Assembly (NCBI GenBank): GCA_011390385.1
Contig: JAABSN010000032.1
Location: forward strand, 1 to 24,939
Direction of reading: 5' to 3'
Length of the DNA: 24,939 bases
Source of the DNA: Thioalkalivibrio nitratireducens
Lineage (GTDB): Bacteria > Pseudomonadota > Gammaproteobacteria > Ectothiorhodospirales > Ectothiorhodospiraceae
The notes below the pieces were generated by a model. It was not told where the DNA came from. It saw only the letters and a program-made list of their open reading frames with translations, and made no database searches. The number at the start of each line of letters is the position of its first letter. The first letter of the stretch is position 1. Below are positions 1 to 5,868 of the stretch, piece after piece. Made by a program: the position numbers and the translations under genes.

Positions 1-1
1 G

Positions 2-124
2 GAGCTGGCCGAGCACGGTGAAGCCGGCCTGTCTGCGCGCAAACCCGGTCGCCAGGCTGCCGATCCGCGCGACAAGGCGATTCTTAGACTGTGCCCGATT
101 CTTAGACTGTGCCTGTCCAATTAG
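2..124 (+). pseudogene. Transposase fragment (helix-turn-helix region), cut by the left window edge
   Basis: An open frame enters from the left edge and stops at a TAG at 122-124. Its first 30 residues (ELAEHGEAGLSARKPGR followed by DPRDKAILRL) resemble the linker between the HTH and the coiled coil of IS3-type transposase OrfA proteins, where a GLS-ARKPGR stretch is followed by DPRD and a leucine-rich helix. After that the frame runs into two copies of an 18-bp tandem repeat, encoding ILRLCP then ILRLCL, and ends. The coiled coil and everything beyond it are missing, so this is a dead fragment. The family call comes from recall of the motif, not a search. The 5' part lies outside the window. 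Confidence 0.45.
78..113. repeat. Two perfect 18-bp tandem repeats
   Basis: The unit CGATTCTTAGACTGTGCC occurs at 78-95 and again, identically, at 96-113. The second copy runs straight into TGTCCAATTA, which makes a TGCCTGTCCAA motif (110-120) that recurs near 13431 and 24845. The repeat sits where the transposase fragment loses homology, so it probably marks an insertion or excision scar. Confidence 0.9.
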
Positions 125-285
125 TCCGTGTTCCGCTCTATGGTGGTTTCGGCAACAACAAATGGCGAGCCATCACGATTCGTGCTCCAAGCGTGCAATC
201 GTGGCGGATCGAGGAGGTTCCGGGAACCGGACGACTCCTCTGCCGGGTGTGGCCTTGGGCCTTGTCCAAGTAATAAAACCGCGCG
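125..285. other. Intergenic DNA with no gene
   Basis: I see no credible gene here. The only structured element is the left copy (237-263) of a 27-bp direct repeat whose partner lies at 1001-1027, on the other side of vapBC. Confidence 0.6.
237..263 (+). repeat. Left copy of 27-bp direct repeat flanking vapBC
   Basis: The stretch from CCTCTGCCGGGTG to GGGCCTT matches 1001-1027 at 24 of 27 positions in the same orientation. It lies 23 bp past the vapC stop codon. Confidence 0.7.
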
Positions 286-690
286 TTACGGGTCGCGCCA
301 GTTGACCACGCGCAGACCCGGAACACGCTGGTACTCGGCGTGGTTGTTGGTGACGACGGTCAAGCCACGGGCACGCGCATGTCCGGCAATCATCTGGTCG
401 TACGGGCCAATCGGCCTACCCTCGCGACGCAGTTCGGCCCGAATCTGCCCGGTATGCCAGGCCGCGTGGGCATCGTAGTCGAGCACCTCGAGGCGCGCGA
501 CGAAGCCCTCGACAACGGCCAGGTTCTGCTCGACCCGCTGCGAGTTCTCGGCACCAAATACCAGTTCCATCAGTGTCACCGTGGAAATCGCCATCTGACC
601 ATGGTGACGACGAAACCGCTCACGAACTTCCGGCGGCTTGTGCTTGATCACGTAGATCGAGATGTCGGTGTCGAGCAGGTAGTTGAGCAT
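286..690 (-). CDS. vapC: VapC-type PIN-domain ribonuclease toxin
   Basis: A 134-residue single PIN domain, the usual VapC length. The acidic residues of the Mg2+-dependent RNase site are visible: D7 in LLDTD, E42 in LMELVFG and D98 in IGPYDQMIAGHA, followed by VTNNHAEY near residue 115 and the C-terminal RVPGLRVVNW typical of the VapC group that cuts tRNA or rRNA. The start is the ATG at 688-690, four bases after the antitoxin stop codon. An upstream in-frame extension is open but would overlap vapB and carries no PIN sequence. It is co-transcribed with vapB and should be held inactive by it. The RNA target cannot be read from sequence. The toxin looks intact. Confidence 0.93.
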   Translation of the reverse strand: MLNYLLDTDISIYVIKHKPPEVRERFRRHHGQMAISTVTLMELVFGAENSQRVEQNLAVVEGFVARLEVLDYDAHAAWHTGQIRAELRREGRPIGPYDQMIAGHARARGLTVVTNNHAEYQRVPGLRVVNWRDP

Positions 691-694
691 GAGT

Positions 695-922
695 TCAGAA
701 CTCGTCGCGCTCCTGCTCGGCGCCCTGGCCACGCTCGGCCATGAAATCCTCGCTGGCTGTCGGCTGATCGAACCATTCGTCCCAGGAATCACCGGCCGGC
801 GTGATCAGCCGCGATCGACCCAGCACCACGATCTCGACTTCATCGACCGAATCCGGAAACGCCACCGCCTTGGGCAGCCGCACGGCCTGTGTTCGATTGC
901 TCTTGAAGATTCGTGTCTCCAT
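695..922 (-). CDS. vapB: VapB antitoxin, AbrB/SpoVT-type DNA-binding fold
   Basis: A 75-residue protein. The N-terminal half, METRIFKSNRTQAVRLPKAV followed by VDEVEIVVLGRSRLI, is the swapped-hairpin AbrB/SpoVT DNA-binding domain of VapB antitoxins. The acidic and aromatic C-terminus (DSWDEWFDQPTASEDF) is the usual toxin-binding tail that inserts into the VapC active site. The ATG at 920-922 is chosen because the domain begins exactly there and the promoter ends about 25 bp upstream. An in-frame extension to 964 would read through the operator and -10 box. The order antitoxin then toxin with a 4-bp gap is standard. Autoregulation is expected through the palindrome at 938-958. Confidence 0.92.
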   Translation of the reverse strand: METRIFKSNRTQAVRLPKAVAFPDSVDEVEIVVLGRSRLITPAGDSWDEWFDQPTASEDFMAERGQGAEQERDEF

Positions 923-937
923 GGACCGCCCCGCGAT

Positions 938-958
938 GTATATTCCGAGGGGATATAC
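938..958 (-). promoter_or_regulatory. Palindromic operator of vapBC
   Basis: GTATAT at 938-943 pairs with ATATAC at 953-958, with two further C-G pairs inside (945/951 and 946/950). This makes an imperfect 21-bp palindrome. It overlaps the predicted -10 box and transcription start, the usual place for VapBC complex binding. The binding itself is inferred. Confidence 0.7.
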
Positions 959-983
959 TATCAATCCGACTTGCCCGAGTCAA
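955..983 (-). promoter_or_regulatory. Sigma70-type promoter of vapBC
   Basis: On the minus strand, TTGACT (978-983) is followed by exactly 17 bp and then TAGTAT (955-960). The -35 box matches the consensus at 5 of 6 positions and the -10 box at 4 of 6. Transcription would begin near 948, about 25 nt before vapB. Confidence 0.65.
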
Positions 984-1000
984 CGAATCGTCCAGCACTT

Positions 1001-1027
1001 CCTCTCCCGGGTGCGGCCTTTGGCCTT
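1001..1027 (+). repeat. Right copy of 27-bp direct repeat flanking vapBC
   Basis: Matches 237-263 at 24 of 27 positions. It also contains the left arm of a perfect 7-bp inverted repeat, CCCGGGT (1006-1012) and ACCCGGG (1028-1034). No T-run follows on either strand, so a terminator is unlikely; a REP-like hairpin is a better description. Confidence 0.65.
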
Positions 1028-1050
1028 ACCCGGGCTGCGAAGCTGGCTGA

Positions 1051-1800
1051 TCAGGCGACGTTGCCGCCCGTCCACTGCATCAGGTTGAGAAAATCCCTTC
1101 GGGTCTTCGGGCCATTGGTCAGGAAGTGCGGGTCGGCGATCGGGCGATATTCGGCGCTCGCGGTCTGCACGGCATCTGCACCGAGGTGTTGGCGCAACAC
1201 ATCCGCCTCGAGTCGATAGGGCTTCAGCGCATTCAGGCCGAAGATCTTGCGCTTGATCGCCGGGGTGAGCGCCGGGTAGCCGTACTTGTCCTGGAATTCC
1301 TTGCTGATCTGGAAGGCGCGGAAGGCCTGGATCTCGTCCTGCGGCGAGCCGTACCAGATCGAATCGGTGCCCCAGACGATGTTGTCCTCGCCGATGTACC
1401 TGAGCAGCATGCCCAGTGCATGCGCGGCCGAATCCGGGTCGCGCATTTAGGAAACGCCAGGTCGACCCCGGCTCGGCGTAGACGTTCTTGCCCTTCAGGT
1501 CGTTGTCGACCACGGTCTTGATCAGCAAGTCGACGCCCTCGTTGCGGCCCGGATCATATGGGCCTTCAGGCTGGCCGGGCACGAAACCGGCGTGATAGAT
1601 GAGCAGGCTGATATCCGGGTAGGCCCGGGCCGCCGGGCGATGTCGGTACACAGCGAGTGTTCGTAGCTGCGCTGACCGAACGGAATGCCCTTGTGGATCG
1701 CGATCACCGGCACGTCCAGCCGCATGGCTTCGTCAAGGAAACGCAGGCCGGTGCCCTCGTCGGTCAGGAAGAAGCCCTTGCCGTCCGGAGCCCTGAATGA
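1051..1800 (-). pseudogene. Amidohydrolase-family (PF04909-like) pseudogene
   Basis: Three frames on one strand together rebuild the C-terminal part of a metal-dependent amidohydrolase. The first piece holds LDEAMRLDVPVIAIHKG, the second PDISLLIYHAGF and VYAEPGSTWRFL, and the third MRDPDSAAHALG and IVWGTDSIWYGSPQDE, ending at a TGA at 1051-1053. IYHAGF and WGTDS carry the expected metal and catalytic positions. The first frame break, near 1635, fits one missing base in a run of C and G. The second, near 1448, fits one extra A. The N-terminal half is absent: homology ends near 1800, just before a dispersed repeat at 1849. The missing 5' part shows it is dead even if the single-base indels were sequencing errors. 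Confidence 0.85.
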
Positions 1801-1848
1801 GGCAATACTTCCGGCTGCATTAGTAAGGCGTGCAATTCTGGCAGATAC

Positions 1849-1873
1849 GACGCAAGACCAGACTTGACCCCTT
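1849..1873 (+). repeat. Dispersed motif GACGCAAGACCAGACTTGAC (copy 1)
   Basis: This 25-nt sequence matches the reverse complement of 7621-7645 at 23 positions. It stands at the broken 5' side of the amidohydrolase pseudogene, suggesting that a small mobile element inserted or recombined there. Confidence 0.7.
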
Positions 1874-1982
1874 TAGGTTCCTTCGGGATCCGACAAGCCT
1901 CGGCTGAACCTGATCCAATAACCCGCGACAAGCCCGAACCCGACCGCCGCTCCCCTGCCCGCTGCCACGGAAACAGACTCGG

Positions 1983-2414
1983 CTAAGGCCCTGCCGCAGG
2001 CGGTTCGAGGCCTTGCAATCGCGCCAGAACCTTTTCGGCCACTCGAATCGTCGAGGCGACGAGCGCTTCGTCGATCTCTAGATGGCCCTCGTATTCGGCG
2101 AGATTGCGCTTGCGGTGCGCCTGGTCGAGGATGCGCCAGTCGGCAGCGCCGAGATCCACGGTGTGCTGCAGGCACTGAAACACCAGGTAGCGGCTCCCGG
2201 ACCGGAAACCGTGCCATCGCAGCGCGGCCAGCGCCAGCGAGTGGGCGGCGTTATAAGCCAGGTCGAACTGGCTTTCGAGACTGAGTTCGCGGCGGCGGGC
2301 GTCGTTCAGGCGTCTTTCCCCCGACTGAAGCAGGCCGTCGAACTCGCCTCGGGAAGGCGCCTGGCGGTGCAGCTTGTTGATCCGGGCAAGATTGTCCAGC
2401 TGTTCGAGGCTCAT
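1983..2414 (-). CDS. HEPN-domain protein, probable toxin of an MNT/HEPN module
   Basis: A 143-residue mostly helical protein. The second helix, QFDLAYNAAHSLALAALRWHG (48-69), is the usual HEPN helix. The last conserved helix carries HRKRNLAEYEGHLEID (100-115). Canonical HEPN RNases have R-x4-6-H, and type VII HepT has R-x4-H-x-Y. Here R103-N104 is followed by Y108 at the position where HepT has histidine, and the nearest His is H111. This resembles the SAV_6107-like HEPN branch, an assignment from memory. The ATG overlaps the TGA of the upstream nucleotidyltransferase gene by four bases (2411-2414), indicating translational coupling. In known MNT/HEPN pairs the HEPN protein is the toxin and is silenced by AMPylation. 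Whether this variant still cleaves RNA is open. Confidence 0.75.
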   Translation of the reverse strand: MSLEQLDNLARINKLHRQAPSRGEFDGLLQSGERRLNDARRRELSLESQFDLAYNAAHSLALAALRWHGFRSGSRYLVFQCLQHTVDLGAADWRILDQAHRKRNLAEYEGHLEIDEALVASTIRVAEKVLARLQGLEPPAAGP

Positions 2415-3031
2415 TCCAGCGAACCGATCAGAACTTCGTGGTCACCCTCCAACACGGCGACCAGGAACGGACTCCGGTTCGCCAGCCGCTGCTCGAATTC
2501 CGCCACGGTGTACAACGTCGGGTTGACCGCCCGACCGAGGCTGTTCTCGGCATCGGCCAGCACTTCGAACACGTCTTCAAGCGTGAGCGCGTCGGAGACG
2601 ATCAGCACGTCGATATCACTATCGGCGCGGTCTTTTCGTTGCGCCACCGAACCGTACAACAGCGCAACCTGAATCTGGTCGCTCAGGGGAGACAGCGCTG
2701 ATCCGATCAACCGGGCCGGACCCAGGATCTTGCGCGCAATGCCGCAAAGCTCTTCGAAGATCGGGGATTCTTGATTCGCGCGGTAGATCTTGCCGCGACT
2801 CTTGCCTTCCGCGGCGACCAGCCCGGCGGCAACCAGCCGCGCCGTCTCCCGTTGCACTGCGCCGCGCCCCGCATTAGCACGCTCGATCAGCTCGGATAGC
2901 GTGTAGCCCCGCTCCGGCGCAGTGAACAACAGCCGCAGCAAGGTCTGGCGAGTGCCCGAAAACAGTGCATCGGCCACGCCGACCGCTGCGGAATCTGCCT
3001 CGCCCGAATCACGAACGCTGTAAGTACCCAT
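2411..3031 (-). CDS. Winged-helix/minimal nucleotidyltransferase fusion, probable antitoxin and autorepressor
   Basis: A 206-residue two-domain protein. Residues about 20-88 form an ArsR-like winged helix, with TLSELIERANAGRGAVQRET as its recognition region and a wing near GKSRGKIYRAN. Residues about 105-200 form a minimal nucleotidyltransferase with the exact GSx10DxD signature: G127-S128, then D139 and D141 in YGSVAQRKDRADSDIDVLIV. In type VII toxin-antitoxin systems this enzyme (MntA) AMPylates its HEPN partner. The classic MntA is a lone MNT domain, so the fused DNA-binding domain suggests that antitoxin and repressor have been merged. Start: the ATG at 3029-3031 lies inside the first operator palindrome and about at the predicted transcription start, with no Shine-Dalgarno, so translation is probably leaderless. 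The gene is first in its operon, followed by the HEPN gene with a 4-bp overlap. Confidence 0.85.
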   Translation of the reverse strand: MGTYSVRDSGEADSAAVGVADALFSGTRQTLLRLLFTAPERGYTLSELIERANAGRGAVQRETARLVAAGLVAAEGKSRGKIYRANQESPIFEELCGIARKILGPARLIGSALSPLSDQIQVALLYGSVAQRKDRADSDIDVLIVSDALTLEDVFEVLADAENSLGRAVNPTLYTVAEFEQRLANRSPFLVAVLEGDHEVLIGSLE

Positions 3032-3060
3032 ATCGGGTAATTAAATACCTTTTCTGGGTA
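3025..3060 (-). promoter_or_regulatory. Four-half-site operator of the wHTH-MNT/HEPN operon
   Basis: Four half-sites alternate in orientation: TACCC (3025-3029), GGGTA (3035-3039), TACCT (3046-3049 plus one base) and GGGTA (3056-3060). Their spacing is 10, 11 and 10 bp, so all face the same side of the helix. The inner pair of boxes brackets the -10 hexamer, and the first covers the start codon. The fused winged helix is the obvious candidate to bind here, by inference. Confidence 0.7.
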
Positions 3061-3068
3061 TCTGTCAA
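3040..3068 (-). promoter_or_regulatory. Strong sigma70-type promoter of the wHTH-MNT/HEPN operon
   Basis: On the minus strand a perfect TTGACA (3063-3068), a 17-bp spacer and TTTAAT (3040-3045, 5 of 6 consensus positions). The expected start of transcription is about 3031-3033, at or one to two bases before the ATG. The transcript would have almost no 5' leader. Confidence 0.75.
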
Positions 3069-3130
3069 CAACCGCAATCCGAACCGCCCTTGACTGCTGA
3101 AACCTTCAACCTGGAAACCGAAACCTGCCT

Positions 3131-3291
3131 TCACTCCCCCACCGGCTTCGGTCGCACCGCCGGCCCGGCCAGGATGCCGCCGTCGATATTGATCTCGGTG
3201 CCGGTGCCGTTGACGTACGCCGCCTCGTCGGCCACCGGCATCGCCGCCACCGCCGCAACCTCCGCCGGCTGGCCGAAGACGTAGTCCTCGG
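3131..3291 (-). pseudogene. C-terminal fragment of a short-chain dehydrogenase/reductase
   Basis: About 52 codons read EDYVFGQPAEVAAVAAMPVADEAAYVNGTGTEINIDGGILAG and end at a TGA (3131-3133). The pattern GxPxEVA followed by DEAAYVNG and INIDGG is the classical SDR C-terminus; these residues close the Rossmann-fold core. The frame stops having SDR sequence exactly at the 3' end of the group II intron remnant, and the 5' exon is not in the window. It was therefore split by the intron and its front part later lost. It makes no enzyme. Confidence 0.8.
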
Positions 3292-3329
3292 GTAGAGTAG
3301 ATAGCAGGCATGCGCCTGCCCTCCCTCAT

Positions 3330-3363
3330 CAAACCGTGCATGCGGTTTTCCCGCACACGGCTT
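3330..3363 (-). ncRNA. Group II intron domain V
   Basis: A 34-nt hairpin: AAGCCGTG pairs with CACGGTTT and TGCGG with CCGCA, closed by a purine-rich GAAA-type loop. It contains the AGC catalytic triad. This is the conserved ribozyme core of bacterial group II introns. Confidence 0.82.
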
Positions 3364-3374
3364 TCCGATGTTCT

Positions 3375-3826
3375 TCACGCCAAGGCATGCGCTGATTTCC
3401 AGCCCGCTGCCGTGGGGACTTTGTATAGCCCGTGCCGCCGGTACAGTTCCAGACTCGGGAAGCGGCCTTCGCCAATGCCTCTGTCCTTCACCTTATGGCG
3501 TTTCATCAAGTGCTTGCGCAGCCGCCGCTCGGCATGAACCTTGAACCTTCTCCAGCGCCAGATTAGAGTTCCGATAGTGGAAGTAGTTGACCCAGCCGCT
3601 CAGGCTGCGGTTGACATTCCCCACGATCTTTTCCAGCGCCACAGGGGTCAGTTCCCGTCCCGTCAATGCCGTCAGCCTCGCCTTGATCTTCTGGACCGAG
3701 CGAGCAGCCGGACAGACATTCGGGTACGGTTTACCGGTGCGGCGACCTCGATTCATCCGAATCGAGAAGCCCAGAACGGTTTGAAGATGGGTGTCCGGGT
3801 TCCTCTCCGTGACAGCACTCAGCCCT
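3375..3826 (-). pseudogene. Group II intron maturase, C-terminal fragment with a frameshift
   Basis: The first part reads LGFSIRMNRGRRTGKPYPNV, then KIKARLTALTGRELTPVALEK and RSLSGWVNYFHYRNSNLALEKV. This is the maturase (X) region and the start of the DNA-binding region of bacterial group II intron proteins. Near 3540-3550 the frame shifts by one base. In the next frame the expected continuation follows: VHAERRLRKHLMKRHKVKDRG, then GRFPSLELYRRHGLYKVPTAAGW, ending in a TGA at 3375-3377. The reverse transcriptase domain is absent. Truncation plus frameshift mean that no active maturase is made. Confidence 0.85.
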
Positions 3827-4526
3827 ACCCGGTGCACCACACCGGCATGGCCCGCGATGCGGCCTTCAGCTCGTGCTCCCGGGCGCGGTAGTCGGGACAC
3901 ATCGCTCCGACCTTCGCCCAGAACGCAGGCGAATGATCCGGGTGGACGAGGTGGGCCAGTTCGTGCAGCAGCACATAGTCGGCGACACGCCGATCGAGCA
4001 GCAGCAGCCGAATGCTGAGCGACAGGTTACCGGTCGACGAGCAACTTCCCCAGCGGGTGTTCGGATTCCGCCAGGTGACGCGGCCCGGACGCAATCGGTG
4101 GCGCGCTGCAAAGTCGGCCACCCGCGGCGCCAGAAAGTCCCGTCCATAGACCTTCAGCACGTCGACCAGCAACGCCCGCGCATCGGTCGGGTCGTTCGCT
4201 CCGTGCAACTCGATCACATCGTCGCCCGGCGAGTGCCAGCGCGGGTGTTCACCCGGGGCGTATCGGATCGTCAGCGCGCGATCGATCGCCGGCAGCATGA
4301 TGTTCTCGGGATGGCTTTCGCCGAGATGCCCGGCCCGATCCGCCTGTGCAACCGGCAACTGACGGCGGGCGGCTTCGATCCAGTCGGCCCGCTCGGCGAC
4401 GAACGCCTGGATCTGCCGCTCGGGTACACCTGGCGGCGCGGTCACGAGCAGCGAGGAATCGAGCCGGACTCGCAGCGTCAAGCGTCGCGCCCGCCGGTCG
4501 CGACGGAGTTTGAAAGGCTCGGCCAT
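3825..4526 (-). CDS. YgjP-like (DUF45/PF01863) metallopeptidase-fold protein
   Basis: A 233-residue protein with the zinc motif LHELAHLVHPDHSPAFW (HExxH plus a downstream H) near the C-terminus. Before it come TWRNPNTRWGSCSS and the hydrophobic SLSIRLLLLDRRVADYVLLHELAH, the conserved core of YgjP/DUF45 proteins. The N-terminal half, FKLRRDRRARRLTLRVRLDSSLLVTAPPGVP, matches the family's beta-rich lead. The length fits the family. The ATG at 4524-4526 is chosen because the family sequence begins there; no good Shine-Dalgarno is visible. The natural substrate is unknown. The gene follows argE by about 135 bp on the same strand. Its last residues (PVWCTG) read into the border of the group II intron remnant, so the extreme C-terminus may have been altered. 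Confidence 0.88.
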   Translation of the reverse strand: MAEPFKLRRDRRARRLTLRVRLDSSLLVTAPPGVPERQIQAFVAERADWIEAARRQLPVAQADRAGHLGESHPENIMLPAIDRALTIRYAPGEHPRWHSPGDDVIELHGANDPTDARALLVDVLKVYGRDFLAPRVADFAARHRLRPGRVTWRNPNTRWGSCSSTGNLSLSIRLLLLDRRVADYVLLHELAHLVHPDHSPAFWAKVGAMCPDYRAREHELKAASRAMPVWCTG

Positions 4527-4661
4527 GCCCGGCAGTGTAGCGGGCTGACCAAGGGTGTTCGGACGCTCTTGCTCTTGCTGCGAAGACAAGAGATGAGCCC
4601 ATTTCTCTCTCGGCGGTGCGCGCGAGGTGCCTGCGTTCTTCCAGCCCTCATTCTCGCCGGG

Positions 4662-5834
4662 CTAATCGCTCGAGAGGTACGCCAGCACGCCATCGACCAT
4701 CCGCTCGCAACGCGCCAACTCGGCCGGGTCGATGAATTCATCGGGCTGATGCGCCTGGTCGATCGAGCCGGGCCCGCAGACCACGCTGCTGATGCCGGCG
4801 CGCTGAAAGCTGCCAGCCTCGGTAGCAAAGGACACCGCCCCCGACCCCCCTTCGCGAACACCCGGCAAACCGCGAACCCAGGTTTCCGCCCTGGCCTCCG
4901 GATCGGGCACGAGCGGCGGTACGCGCGCAATGGGCGTGGTTTCCACGTCCGCGTCCGGCGCGAATTCACGCAGGTCCGGCAACACCTCGGCATGGATGAA
5001 GTCGTGGATCGCCTCGATGATTTCCTTCGGATTCTCGTCCGGCAGACCCCGGTACTCCCACAGGAACTCGCAGCGTGAGGGCAGGATGTTGACGGCCGTG
5101 CCGCCGTCGATGCGACCCACCTGAACCGTGGTCCAGGGCGGCTCACAGCCTGATTCGACGGCCGCGGCGCGCCTGCCCTGCCCGATCTGGCGCAAGTGCT
5201 CGATGATCCGGGCCGCCGCAAAGATCGCACCCGCACCGCGATGCGGCTGACTGGAGTGCGCCGCCTGCCCGGTGACCACGGTTCGGAAGACATTGATCGA
5301 CTTGTGCGAGCACACGATCTGCATCGTTGTCGGCTCACCGATGATGGCGTAGTCGGGCTTTGCGAAATTTTCCAGCGCGTCGTCGACCATGCGATCAATG
5401 CCCAGACAGCCAACTTCCTCGTCGTAGGACAGCGCCAGGTAGAGAGGACGCTTCAATCGGGCTGGATCGATGCCGGCCAGTCGCGACAGGAACACGGCCG
5501 AAAAACCCTTCATGTCGGAACTGCCCCGGCCATATAGCCGGCCGTCGCGCTCGGTCAATTCGAACGGGTCGGTCGACCAGTCCTGGCCTTCGACCGGCAC
5601 CACGTCGGTATGGCCCGACAGCACCACGCCGCCGGGTGCATCCGGACCGATGGCGGCGAAGAGATTGGCCTTGGTCTCCTCCGCGTCAAAGGTGCGGCGG
5701 CAGCGGGCATCGAAGCGGGACAAGTAGTCTTCGACGAAATCGATCAGCGGCAGGTTGGAATCGCGCGAGACCGTCGGAAAGGCGACCAGCTTCGCGAGCA
5801 TTTCGATACTGGAAAGCGCTGCGGTTTCGGGCAT
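4662..5834 (-). CDS. argE: ArgE/DapE-family deacylase, probable acetylornithine deacetylase
   Basis: A 390-residue M20-family zinc enzyme, full length for ArgE. Metal ligands and catalytic residues are visible: H75 and D77 in SGHTDVVPV, D107 in YGRGSSDMKG, the E139-E140 pair in SYDEEVGCLG, E167 in IIGEPT, and the late His in SIDQAHQPDEF. HKSINVF and AAHSSQPHRGAGAI mark the dimerisation lid. ArgE hydrolyses N-acetylornithine to ornithine and acetate in the cytosol, but close relatives accept other N-acyl amino acids. It starts 35 bp after the symporter stop on the same strand, so it is probably cotranscribed with the transporter. This hints at salvage of imported acylated substrates rather than only arginine synthesis. 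No other arg gene is in the window. Confidence 0.88.
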   Translation of the reverse strand: MPETAALSSIEMLAKLVAFPTVSRDSNLPLIDFVEDYLSRFDARCRRTFDAEETKANLFAAIGPDAPGGVVLSGHTDVVPVEGQDWSTDPFELTERDGRLYGRGSSDMKGFSAVFLSRLAGIDPARLKRPLYLALSYDEEVGCLGIDRMVDDALENFAKPDYAIIGEPTTMQIVCSHKSINVFRTVVTGQAAHSSQPHRGAGAIFAAARIIEHLRQIGQGRRAAAVESGCEPPWTTVQVGRIDGGTAVNILPSRCEFLWEYRGLPDENPKEIIEAIHDFIHAEVLPDLREFAPDADVETTPIARVPPLVPDPEARAETWVRGLPGVREGGSGAVSFATEAGSFQRAGISSVVCGPGSIDQAHQPDEFIDPAELARCERMVDGVLAYLSSD

Positions 5835-5868
5835 GTCGATACTTTGGACTGGGGGAAAGATCAGATTA

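Larger units (their letters stand above)
3292..3830 (-). mobile_element. 3' remnant of a group II intron
   Basis: The element reads on the minus strand. It contains the C-terminal part of the intron-encoded maturase, then domain V (about 3330-3363), then a domain VI hairpin with GCAGGC/GCCTGC arms (near 3304-3320), and ends near 3292 with CTACTCTAC. Domain V shows the AGC triad in AAGCCGTG, the complementary CACGGTTT arm, a TG bulge and a GAAA-type loop, about 34 nt in all. The 5' end, domains I-IV and the reverse transcriptase core are missing, so it cannot splice or move by itself. The left boundary of homology, around 3790-3830, abuts the ygjP-like gene. The exact edge is uncertain. Confidence 0.85.

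Noticed and set aside
1006..1034. CCCGGGT/ACCCGGG hairpin as an intrinsic terminator
   Set aside because: No T-run follows the stem on either strand; it is described instead as part of a repeat.
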